A stretch of 64,000 nucleotides of DNA from the NCBI GenBank assembly GCA_947034885.2, contig OX344757.2, positions 20,268,001 through 20,332,000 on the forward strand. The letters are read 5' to 3'. The position numbers and the translations under genes were made by a program. This document shows positions 1-12,400 of the stretch, piece by piece. Every line of letters begins with the position of its first letter. The stretch's first letter is position 1. Below the pieces are notes generated by a model. The model saw only the letters and a program-made list of their open reading frames with translations. It ran no database searches and was not told the origin of the DNA. This DNA comes from Thuidium tamariscinum. Its lineage: Eukaryota > Streptophyta > Bryopsida > Hypnales > Thuidiaceae.

Positions 1-231
1 CGTACTCACAAATATGATTTCCATTTTTGCGTAGCAATTGCTTTACCTCAAGATTATGAATTTCTTAGAGAGCATTTGGTTTCTTTCATCTCAAGGACCG
101 TGATATTGCAACTCAGGATTCTGAGATGTACAATTCATAAAACTTGGTTTGGATCTTAGACCAACCTATGATTAATAGGGAGGATGTCCAATCTTCTACT
201 TACTTTCACTTGGTTTTACCATGGCTATTAG

Positions 232-1593
<1,362 letters not shown>

Positions 1594-2796
1594 TACTTTT
1601 AGATGTATTCATTGACTAGAAGCCAAATTTTTGGTATGGGAATCAATGGTAAGTCACATTCTCTTCATTGTAGATACCAAAAGTCATTTTTGTATATTAG
1701 ATTGTTAAAGGATTATTTAGATGTAATTTATGGAATTTTTTTTACTATACTATTTTGGAGTGTATTATTGAATTCAAATAGATTTAAGCACCATAAAACA
1801 AGAATTAATTTGTTGTGTTGTTTACAAGTTTATTGATTCACTAACAATGAAATCATCATTTTTGCATGTCACTTAGGTCATTCAAAACAAGGCATGGAAT
1901 TGCAAACAAATTCAAGGTTGAAGCTTAATATATAAGCTTGGACCCTAAATTGAGCACAAAATGCATTTATGAACTTTGCAAGTCAACAACAAATTAAGGA
2001 AATTTTATTTGTATATACCTAATGCCATGTTGGGAAGGTTTGGAATGCTTAGGAGCTTGATGGTTAATGAGAAAATGCTTACAACAATCATCTTGTTGTA
2101 TACAAACAAACTGGCACAGCGAATCAATTTGAAGAGTATACAAGCTACTTATATTAGAATTGGAATTGATAAATAATACTTTGAATCTTTCTAGGCTACT
2201 CTTTGAAGGAAGGAAGTTAGATAAAGCAAAAGCAATAGTCTTTTTCATTACCCTTTAAATGATGCTACAATTGTTTTTTGGCCAACGAATGACAAAGAAT
2301 CTTGTTGTGTAGGACATTAGTGTAATCGTTCATCATGGAATTTGTGCAAAACAACGAGATCAAGTACAGTTGTTTGACCTCTAATGAGTTATTTTGGTTA
2401 TTTTCAAAATAGATGATATCACACAGTTCCAAAATGGATAATTTCCACAATCATTGGCCACAAGTTTAAAGATTAATACACCTAAACCCAATGATCATCA
2501 TCATATTGGCTCAAGCAAAATCTTCTAAACTAGGTTGTAGACTCAAAGGACAGACTTGTGATTGTAGAAATTATTCATTTTGATACCATTGGAATCATTG
2601 GTTTACAAAAATCGAAAAGCACTTGTTGGAAGTCAAATTATTGTAGAAGATCTCCCTTTCCACACAAAATTCTAAGGATAAATAGTTGCACTTCTATCCC
2701 ATATAGAAAAAATATCATGCCATCCATTGGACACTACATTTTCGTGTTGATGTTTATGGATTAAACCAGAAACTAAGCAAGGTCATCATTAGCGTT
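1594..2796. other. 3' flank of the partial kinase; partly duplicated, otherwise no gene
   Basis: The first 450 bp or so are recognisably similar to 15040-15430 downstream of the second kinase gene (shared stretches such as AATAGATTTRA-CACCATAAAA and GGAAATTTTATT), so the duplication extends past the stop codons. The rest is AT-rich with only short shadow ORFs. A short stretch near 2672-2700 (aATAGTTGCACTTCTaTCC) recurs near 61482-61506. Confidence 0.5.
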
Positions 2797-3917
2797 CCCT
2801 AAAGTGGCGAAAATTCGCTCCATTGTTCCTGAAATTTTGGACCTGTTAAATCTACAGTGTGAGATTTTTCAAAAAAAATTAGATTTGAGCAGAATTTTGA
2901 ACATGCAGGAGCAGTATGTTGCACAACCGCGCATTCGCAAAAAAGCCAGTAGCATTCACGCAATACTGAATGGAAATAGGGTTTGCGAGTTTTTTACCTG
3001 CACCGTCGGATGGGAGCGACGTGGCTCCATCGCAGCCATCAGCTCCCATCGCATCAGCAGTTTCGCAACCTCCCTGCTCCCTGTGAAAGCTGATGTAGCT
3101 TCTCCTCCACCTCTGGCAGCCTGTTGCTCCCTAAGCATTGTGTCATTAGCTTAAGTTTTTCAATCAACGCATTAACTGCAGGTGCAATGGCACACATTGG
3201 AGGAGAGGATCACAGGAGGAACAGTTTTGAAAGTGTTCGTTACCAGTGCCCTTTGTTCTCCCGCTCAACTTGGCCGCTTCTTGGCAATTTTGGAATCCAA
3301 GGCCTGAGCTTTGAATTCGCGTCGCCATTTTCAGAAACCCCACTCAGTGAATTGGGATTTGGGATTTTGGGAGAATGGGAGCTTCAATTTCTGTTCGTTG
3401 TGAAATTCTAGGAGACGAATCAGACGATAGTTTCAAATTCTGAATCGCCTCCTCCGCATTCACTCCACTTCAAAAATGGAGGCTACCTGCTTAGCAATTC
3501 GTGATTATGAGCGATAGTGGCGAGTCAAGTGCGGCGAGTCTGGCGCTAGTTCAATGGGCGTTTGGGCGACGGACCGGCGCCAAAATCTTGAGCTTAGTTA
3601 GGGTTCGGGCCTCGGGTTTTTGCCGTTGAAAATTCCTGCAATTCTATAAGTGCCTTCTGCTCTTTCCAAATTGCCCCCACACTGAATTCGGCAATCAGCA
3701 TTTGGCAGCCTTTGTGTTTGAGGAAGTGCTCTCTGTCTCTCCCTTTTGCATACGTGAAATTTTTTATTTGCTTTCCGATCTTGCTGAAATTGCCTTGTGT
3801 TGTTTTGTGCGTGCTTGGCTGCTTGCTTGTTGGTGTGTTTCTGTGGCTTCCGTTTTTGCTGTTTTTGGTTTGGGTTTGTAGGGGCTGGGTGCAAGATAGC
3901 GAGGTTGCTGTGGAGCA
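2797..3917. other. GC-richer stretch upstream of the hAT remnant, no supported gene
   Basis: Base composition shifts to markedly more G+C than the flanks. Several overlapping ORFs of 60-125 codons exist on both strands but none has recognisable domains or splice structure. It probably holds the 5' non-coding part of the hAT element. I could not identify terminal inverted repeats or an 8-bp target duplication. Confidence 0.35.
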
Positions 3918-5825
3918 ATGGCTCCGCGATTACAATTGCCCGACAATTTCCGCGTGAGGACTTTCGGATCGTCACACAATACCAACGGTTTGATGAAGTA
4001 TCTTCCGGGAGTCTTGGCGCCTGCTGCCGAAGAAGGAACTCAAATCCCAGCGCTTGTTATGGAGGAAGCAACGCACATCTTGGAGACTTGCTTGGACGAT
4101 TTTTTGGCGGTACCTGTACCTCACTTTGCTTCCCTCTCAGAGGCAACAGTCATATCCGCCGAGCGTGATGATCCGGTGCCCAAGATTGATGAGAAGCAGC
4201 GAAAGCGGAGGAAACTGCCCCTTCTACTGTGACGCGTCGATGGCAGGAAGTGTGGGCCTGCAAGTTCACTTGGGCGGAAGGGGAGTTCGATTCCTCTGGA
4301 AACCTCACTGGAGTCATGTGCAAGACGTGCAGTAGTGTGAGTGGCCGAAGGAAAATCATCGTGGCGAAGGGCGATAACCTCGAGAAGCACGAGGGGAAAC
4401 GTTCATGCATTTACGATGGTGAGCCTTTAGCACACCTGAAGAAAGGAGACACCTACATCAAGCGGGATTGTAAGCATCTTCAGTACCAGAAGGTGTGGGC
4501 GGAGTGACGACTCGTCGGCACTGTTGCGGACCAGCTCGTAGCCAGCCTTGAAGGTGAAGGTCACAGAAAAGGAGTTCAATTCTCAACCTTATTCCAAGTT
4601 CTTAGTTTTGGGCGTTCTATGTGTGATTATGAGCGGGAGCAATACTTACTGCGGCACTTGAAGGTGAAAAACGTTCCTCGTAAACACTGGTCCGAAACAT
4701 CTAGTTGGGAAATGAGCGAGCACCTGCACGCAAGTGTCTTGTCTGCTTTGAAGCTCGTAGTACAGTCTGCAAAGTTTGTTTCCATTAGCGCTGATGAGGT
4801 CACGGTTGTTGACAACACGTCCTGGATTGGAGTACACGTTTATGTTGTAGATCAGTGGGAGAGGATTCCACACCTACTCCATTTGTCTTCTATTTTGGAT
4901 AGTGGAACTGCAGATCACTTGACAGACGTGATCATGCATGCTTTAGTTGGTGAGGGAGGACTTACCCGTGAAGCCATCGCTGGGAAGGTAGTTTCCTTTG
5001 GTGCAGATGGGGTAAGCACGTTTCAGGGACCGAAAACTGGGGTGTCAACCCAGATTCGTGAGAAATGGGCTCCTTTTTGTCTAGGAGCGAGTTGTGCGAG
5101 TCATCGCATCAACCTTGTGGTTGAAATGCTTTCTAACTATCCCATGATCTCTCGATTAGAGGCCTTGTTTCAGTCATTGTATACTTACTTCTGTTGCAGC
5201 CACAAGCGGCACACTGAGTTGCAAAAACTTGTTGATCTCATGGAAACTAAAGGTAGTAAGATGTTGAGGAACGTAGAGACTCGTTGGATCTCAATGCGGA
5301 GCCCAGCCCAATGCATTATGTTCGAGTATAAGACGCTCTTGGTAAAGATGGGCATTGACATGTCTGCCAAAGCCAATGCCGCAGCAGGCAAGAACTTTGA
5401 TTTCTTGGCTGACATTGAGGTTCTCTTATCGTTGGCATGCTTCATTCCGATGGTGAACGCAGTTCACTACCTGATTAAACTCTCGCAGTCAAGAGATATC
5501 TTCATTTGTGACTTCCTTCAGTCCATTAAGATCTGCCAATCAGACTTGGCGCGGATGTTTGTAGATCCGTCTACCGCTTTCTCCACACCAGAGTTCTGTC
5601 GTTACAATGAACTGGTTTCTCTTTCATGTTCTAAAATTCCTTTGGAGTGGAGGGAGGCGCCTGATAATAGTGGAGTTTTCCACTTGCTGCTTAATTGCGG
5701 CATCACCAACGTCTTCGCCCGATGCCACAACAAGATAACGGGAGAGCACATCTTTGTGAACGAAGAGGAATTTTTGCAAATTCAAGGTAACATACAACGG
5801 CAGTTTGCAGGTGCGCTTCAGTTAC

Positions 5826-5920
5826 CCATTTTTTTTTCTTGTCATGTTTTGCTTTTATTATATCCCATTTTTTTTGTCTTGTCATGTTTTGCTTTTATTA
5901 TATCCCATTTTTTTTGTCTT
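5826..5920. repeat. Tandem repeat, ~41-bp unit, just over 2 copies
   Basis: T-rich direct repeat of a unit containing CTTGTCATGTTTTGC followed by TTTTATTATATCCC and a T run. It lies in the presumed intron of the hAT remnant directly after the 5811 donor. Confidence 0.75.
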
Positions 5921-6712
5921 GTTTTTTTCTTTCCATTCTTGTTTTGCTATATAAACTTTGTACAGCTGAAATGATTTCAAAAATGAGGATGCACCTTAAC
6001 TTTCCATATTTTTTTTTATTGTTACCATTTTTGTTTCTTATGTTTTTCCCTTTTTAATCTTGCTTTGTTGTTTTCATTCTGAGCAGCTGAAATGAGGTCT
6101 GAAGCAGGTAATCACGATGTAGCTGATTTCAGATTCTCAGTTTCTCTTTGGTCTTTTATACATGTGCTTCTTTACTGATTTCTCTTCGGGTGGTGTGGTC
6201 CTGCCTTCGGTGGTTAGTTGGTCATTGCCGCAATGCCGATTCTGTTTGCATTCACAATTTGTTTGTACAATGTAGAATAGCTGATTGGATTATGTAGATT
6301 AAGTTACTCTCTTTGAAGTTCTTGACATGATACAATAGGCTGATTAAGAGATGGAGTACATGATGAGGTTCTTAGTATTTGTGTTTTTGAACTCAATTGG
6401 CCAAAACCAGCTGTGTTCACTGACTGCAGTCTTCTACTTTGGCAAAAATTGCATAGTCCCTGTCGGATGAGCTTGATAGGCGTTTTCCACAGCAAGAGCT
6501 GCTGGATGCGTTTGGAGTGATTTATCCCCAATATTGGAAGCAACCAGGGGCGGATGAGACCTTCAGTCACCACCTAGCAGTTCTGAAAAAGTTCTACTCT
6601 TACTCTAAGGTTTTGAATGCAGGCAGACCTTTGCAAGATGGAGGACCAGCTTACACCGCGCTTGAGATGCTTTCGGGTTCGAACTTGGACAATCAACAGA
6701 GTTTGTTCAAAA

Positions 6713-7044
6713 CACTATAACAAAACATGGTCTGAAAAAATCGTAGTCATTTTTGACTATGGTTCTTTTTGCCACGTTTTTGTGCATGCGCGCGTAGTGG
6801 ATTTTTGCGGTTTTTTGCAATTTTCCATTGCAATTTTTGGAATTTTGGGCGTGTAATGTACCATTGGAAAGGTCTTTTTAATACCTTTCCAATGGTATAT
6901 TACACGCTCCAAAATTCCAAAAATTGCAGTGGAAAATTGCAAAAAACCGCAAAAATCCACTACGCGCGCATGCACAAAAACGTGGCAAAAAGAACCGTAG
7001 TCAAAATTGACTACGGTTTTTTTAGACCATGTTTTGTTATAGTG
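6713..7044. mobile_element. CACTA-ended fold-back MITE inside the hAT coding block
   Basis: A 332-bp near-perfect palindrome. The left end reads CACTATAACAAAACATGGTC and the right end is its reverse complement, ending GTTATAGTG. It is flanked by AAA (6710-6712) and AAA (7045-7047), fitting the 3-bp target duplication of CACTA/En-Spm elements. The arms meet near 6875-6885 with almost no spacer. It has no coding capacity. Deleting the element plus one AAA (335 nt) joins the hAT frame as SLFK-TTMKSN without a stop. Confidence 0.85.
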
Positions 7045-7400
7045 AAACAACTATGAAATCCAACTTTGAGGCAGCATGTTCATCAAATTCGAACATCAAT
7101 CCAGTTATCTTGCTGTGGCAAAGCTTATCGCAGTCACGGCACCTGAAGAAGCTTATCTCTGAATACTTCAAACTTGCAGAAATCGGTTGTTGTTTGGTGC
7201 TTGGCTCTGTGGAAGATGAGCGTTGCTTTTCCACACTCAAGTTTCTGAAGTCTTGCCACAGGAACAGACTTGACAAACATTTGCCCCTTGTGGTTCGAAT
7301 GTTTGGTCAGAAGTACTACACATTGGAGAACTTTCCCTACAGGGAGGCTGTGAATTCATGGAAAAATGCTGTGAAAGTTGGGCGGCATGGCGATGTGTGA

Positions 7401-9400
7401 CTTTTGAAGAGCTTTACAGTATCCTCCCCCTTTTAGCACCCTTAGTTTTCATGAGATTAAGCTGGATTTGAATCTCAAGGTTTTTTGATTGCCTTGACAC
7501 TAGAGTTGATTTTTTGAATGGCCTGGCGGTGGTAGCGTGTGCAAGGAGGACTTCATGCGGCCACAACGGAGACAGACGGTGTGGAAGGCTGAAGGCGCAG
7601 CAGCTTTGGTTTAACTTCTAACTTGTTTATGCAATGTTGTTTGTGTGGTGTTGTGCAAGTTCACTATCACTGCAGTAGGGTAGACTTGATTCTTTCAAGT
7701 AGGGTTCAAATCCCTTGGTAGTGGCAGATGATGACTTTGTTACATGTTTTGGTTTATTTCTCAGTTTGTAGGAATTATATTTCCTCACTACACCTTTGTA
7801 AATTTGTTGTGGAATTTGCAATATTAATATGAAGCGCACCATTGTGTGATTTCTGCAGCTGCTGAAGTGCTTATGTTCATCCTAGATGTGATCCAGAGTT
7901 TCTTTTGGAGAAACAACTTGTTTGAATGTTTGAATTAGTAAACATTGTTTGAATGTATTTGGATTGGTTTGAATGTGTCTGCATTGTTTGAAACTGTGGA
8001 TTGAAAACTACAAGTCAAAATGAAAATTTCATAAAGAAGTAAGAGAATTGGCTGAATTTCGTAATTCTTATAAAAAATTGTGGAGCAATGAGCGATTGCA
8101 TCCATCTCAAGAAAGAAATATAGCCTGAAACATTCATCACGAATTTTCACATATCGCAAACTGCCTTTCACCAAGCAGATTAGAATTTATTTAAATTTCC
8201 ACAAAATTCCTCAGAATTTATGGAATACATTCAACCAATATACGAAAACTTCGCCAATGCAGCTCTGTCCATACTGGACCAGTAGCCATACGGCGAATAA
8301 TACAAAACGTATTCTGGGAACGCTGGTCATCATTGAAAAGGGAAAACATCAATTGCACAAGGTGAAGTGCAGTGGTTGACATTTTCTTGACAGGCTGGAA
8401 GGATACTTATTAGTCCTTGGAACCTATCACAGGTGGGCCCAGCAGGGTAAATTTGGAGTTCTCCCGGTAAAAGTAAAAAAACAAGCCCCCTACTTCAGTT
8501 TGAGCTGTGTCTAGGGCATGTTTGTGTCTCCAGCACATAATTGGGGTCTCTGATTGCAAATTGCAAATATGAATTCAGAATTTCCAAAAAAAGAAATTTT
8601 ACAGAAAATAAAAAATTCCTGCCGAGGTAAATCCACCAGCTGGGCCCACCTTCGATGGTACTCCGTATAATTAAACGTCCTGCCTAATAATAAGCCTACT
8701 TATTTTAATACCCACAAAACCTTCTGCGTCCAGACCTGGTCAGTTTTCTTGAAAGAAACTCTTCTGCACTCACGGAGTGTAATTCAGGTGTAGGCAACTC
8801 CGGGCTTCAAGGCAAAGTGAAACTCATATATACAGTATGTCGGAGAAAACACGAAACACCGCAATCAGTCGAGCTCAAAGGAAGCTCAAGAATGCAGTCA
8901 CTCAATCGTCCTCGGTGGAAAAATTGATGACCTCGTATAACAAGATTCTGGATGTCTCGATCTACTCCATGTGATGCTGCACAACACGCTCTTATTACCT
9001 TCAATTCGACTATCAAGCAGCTGGTGAATTGTGCTGGAATTCCTTGCATGGAGAGGGAGAGAGAGAACTAAGTCCGTTTCGTTTGAATCGGCGTTCTAGT
9101 CTGTTTGTATAATGATGAATTGCCTCTCCACTTTCATCTTCGACGTCAATTTCGTTCGATTTGTGAAGTTCCATGACGATTTTGGTACCGGCTTGAAACT
9201 TGTATAAATTTACATCAGTGGCAAATTGACTTTGGGCGCCAGAATAGTGACAATTGAATGAAATCGGCAATCTTTGTGCACGTTGGAGGTTTTGATCTGA
9301 AGCAAGAAAGGGAAAAAGAAACCAAGCAGGCCAGCAAGGAAGCAAGCAAGCAAATAAGGAAGCAAGCAAGAAGCAAATAATCGCCAAACGCTCAATCATT
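7401..9400. other. Intergenic region and 5' leader of the LRR kinase
   Basis: Between the hAT remnant and the start codon at 9401 no gene is seen. Long minus-strand ORFs around 9013-9498 overlap the first kinase exon and look like shadows of purine-rich sequence. The 8650-8760 stretch (ATAATTAAACG, TTATTTTAATA) could be core promoter but no site can be fixed. Confidence 0.4.
9299..9378. repeat. Purine-rich AAGC/AAGG simple repeat in the kinase leader
   Basis: Degenerate run of AAGC and AAGG units (for example GGAAGCAAGCAAGCAAATAA) ending 22 nt before the predicted start codon, probably within the 5' untranslated leader. Confidence 0.7.
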
Positions 9401-12400
9401 ATGGGTCCTCTAGTGTCTGCCAATGACTCTCTGCGTCGTCTTCTCCTCAAATCTTCCTTCTTCGCACTTCTTCTCGTCTTCTCATCTTCACCTCTCACCT
9501 GCAGCGGAAGTACGATCTTGAATATTTACGAGGCAAGCCAACGTAAGTTTTCTCGGTGGACCTCATCACGTTCAGCATTTACGACGCCTTTTTGAGTTCC
9601 AAACGTGGTAGCACAAATTGAAATTGTTGGAGGTTTCAGTTGCCGAGTGTGATGTTGATGGTGAGTTTTCCTTTGGCAGTGACTGCTCTGCAAGCCGTGT
9701 GGGGAGCATGGAATGAAAGCACGCCTAATCCAACGAAGAACTTGGCAGGCTGGAACTCTAAAAACTTGTTCCCTTGCAGTACTGATCCTTCACAAAATTG
9801 GCGGGGAGTGGAGTGTCTGAATTACGTTGCTTGTACGGAGTATGATGCGAATCTGGTCCGGAATTGCAATAGTTATATCACAGGCCTGTGAGTGTTGTTC
9901 TTCTTTCACTTCATTTTCTGAAATCCGTGATAGATTTGATAGCACTTCCTTTCCGAAACTACTGTGGATTTTTGGAAGAGATTGAGGAAAAAGTAATTGG
10001 TGATAAACAGGACCCTCGACAAAGCGTCCGTAGTAGGCTTTCTGCCCCCGGAAATCGGAAACATCAGCACTCTCTCTACACTGTGAGTCTTTACTATATC
10101 ATTCATTTGGGTTGGTTGATACTATAAGGGTGTTTGTTTAAGAGTGTTTTTAGGGTTTGGGGCATAGGGTCAAGATCCATTCGTCGATACCGTCGTTCAC
10201 TGCCATGCCCATTGACGGCGATACTTGCTTGTGGGTGGATGTTGTGCTGCAGAGAGCTGACAGGAAACCCTCTTCTCAATGGAGCTCTTCCCGACACATT
10301 GGAATCATTGCCTGACCTTTATAACTTGTAAGAGTCTGATTCCTGACACATTCCAGCAGTCCAGCTTATGAGTGTGCGTGAAGGGGATGCACGGCACCTC
10401 TGCTGCTTGAAAGATTCATACATTCAATTGTCGAATTTCTTGCTGGTGCGTAGAGTTTTCAAGAAGAACAATTTAGTTAGTCTGGAATTTCATTTTAGGC
10501 TAAAAATATTTTGATGAAGCGAACCTTACGTGTCCAAAAATGTTGGGCTTCTTCGATCTTTTCGCAGGGATCTTCACGACAATGGTTTCTCAGGCAAAAT
10601 TCCGGACTTCCAGAATCTCAGGAACGTGAACCTGAGGGGCAATCGGTTTAGTAGCAATGGTGCCTTTCCACTTCCTACTATGCTCAGGAATGGCAATGTC
10701 CGTACAGTCAGCCTTGCCAGCAACGACCTTGAAGGACAGATACCTGAAGATGCCTTTCAGAACTTGACCCAACTCGTCCAATTGTAAGAACTCGTCCAAT
10801 TTAGGATTTAGGGTTTGGAATACTCGACATGAGTGCGTTTAGCTTCTGATTTGCTTTGTTTTTGAGGTCATCGGTGTCTGAAGTCTGCGTTCTGATTCTG
10901 GTTGCATGCTTTCAGGGATCTTTCTCACAATAGGTTCAATGGAACTCCGCCGAATCTCTCGAATGTCACCAGCCTTGAACTCTTGTGAGTTGTCAACCCT
11001 TACCCTCGAGTTTGCAGTGTCTTGCACTTCCTGAGTGGAAGCTTGGGTTCACAGTTTTGTATTGGGGTTTGCTCTCTATTATTTGGTCGATCACTGTGTG
11101 AATGAATTTGGTAACTACGAAATATATCCCATCTGGGTTACTATATCTTTAAATCACTCTGATCAAACCTTTGCACCACTAATTTTGTGGTTCTGGTGTC
11201 GGCAGGGATTTGTCATACAACAACTTTTCCGGGGCACTGCCCGATCTGACGACCATGGTTGGCTTACGTTCTGTGTAAGTTTTAGATGCTTACCGGCACC
11301 AAGCACATGAAGTGATTCAAAGAACTATGCATGCAAGTGATGATGTATTGCACCTCAAACCTGGAGCAGTACCAGTAGCCATCGTTTTCTAATTCGTTTC
11401 ATGACTTTTTCAACAGGAATTTAAGCGGAAATGCGTTTACTGGATCAGCTCTCGGTTTTTGGAACAGCTCGGAACTTCAGGAACTGTAAGTTGCTTGGGC
11501 AGAAGGCTCGTTGATTTTCCCTTCTTTTTAACAGTATCCCCATCAGAATGTGATTTTTGTCTTTTATTAAAGAGACGAAGAATCATACATAGCTAAACCC
11601 TCTGTATCATTACCATGTACATTGTCACTGCTGCACTTGTGGGACAAATTGCACCAGCATGCAAAATTTTACGGACGTTGTGGGTTTACATTATATAATG
11701 GAAGGCAGCTGTTTAATGAGATTCGTATTCGTTTTGTTGATATTCCAGGTACCTCGACTCTAATTCAATCAATGGGTCTTTAAACATTAGTGACCTTGCT
11801 GCCCGCGGTTTTCTGTGTCAAAGAACTTCTAATTCATCGGGACAGCTGAGAGTTCTTTCATTGGCGAACAACAATATTAGCGAAGTATTCTTTGATGTGA
11901 TAAAAATTGGTGTCTCCACGACAGTTATAAGGTGTGCGCATGTGTGGACATGTTAGAGGATGATCAATTCAACAACAAATGCTACAACTATTGACGATAA
12001 GCAAATTAATCACTGTGATTGACATAGACAATGAACTATTACGTGATGCCAGGAAATCCTATTGAGAGCTTACCTTGATTTCTAAAGACTTTGAGGTTCT
12101 TTTGCTTCCTAAACCCACTTGAGTGATAATGAACTGCAGTCATAGCTCATTGTCAGCAGCAAGTGATTTACATTGTCGTCTTTGGCAGTCTCCAGGGAAA
12201 TCCTTATTGCAACGCTCCAGACTCTGATGACGGTACAAGATGCTTTTGTACCCAAGTTTGCAAATATACCGCCGAAGATGCTGCAAGAGCGATGGCACAC
12301 AAAGAAGCGAGACGTAAAGTCCGTAAGATCGTGATAACCGCTGTGGTGACAAGTGTATCATCACTGCTGGTCCTGTTGGCCGGTCTTGCTGCCTTCTACC

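Larger units (their letters stand above)
3918..7400 (+). pseudogene. hAT-superfamily transposase, decayed
   Basis: Remnant of a hAT DNA-transposon transposase. An N-terminal ORF (3918-4232) runs into a BED-like Cys/Trp-rich region (about 4229-4480: WACKFTW, MCKTC). The core (about 4619-5810) shows SADEVT, GADGVS followed by KTGV, CASHRINLVVEML and ETRWISM, all typical hAT core positions. The C-terminal dimerisation region (hATC) is at about 7150-7330 (SVEDERCFSTLKFLKS, HRNRLDKHLPL). Lesions: an apparent 1-nt frameshift near 4190-4225, an in-frame TGA at 4505-4507 with the same frame continuing on both sides, and a MITE at 6713-7044 in the last coding block. An intron probably starts at 5811 (GTGCGC). 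The last block seems to begin at 6457, just after an in-frame TAG, so the joining of the middle exons is uncertain. A domesticated gene is possible but the stops argue against it. Confidence 0.75.

Noticed and set aside
3598..4410. Several overlapping 70-125-codon ORFs on both strands upstream of and over the start of the hAT remnant
   Set aside because: They lie in a GC-richer patch where chance ORFs are long; only the 3918 frame connects plausibly to the transposase.
6757..7056. ORFs of 79-97 codons on both strands
   Set aside because: They lie within the palindromic MITE, which yields the same peptide from both strands; not genes.
9013..9498. 161-codon minus-strand ORF overlapping the first LRR-kinase exon
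   Set aside because: Its middle is the complement of the purine-rich leader repeat and its start overlaps the signal-peptide exon; no domain, so a shadow ORF.
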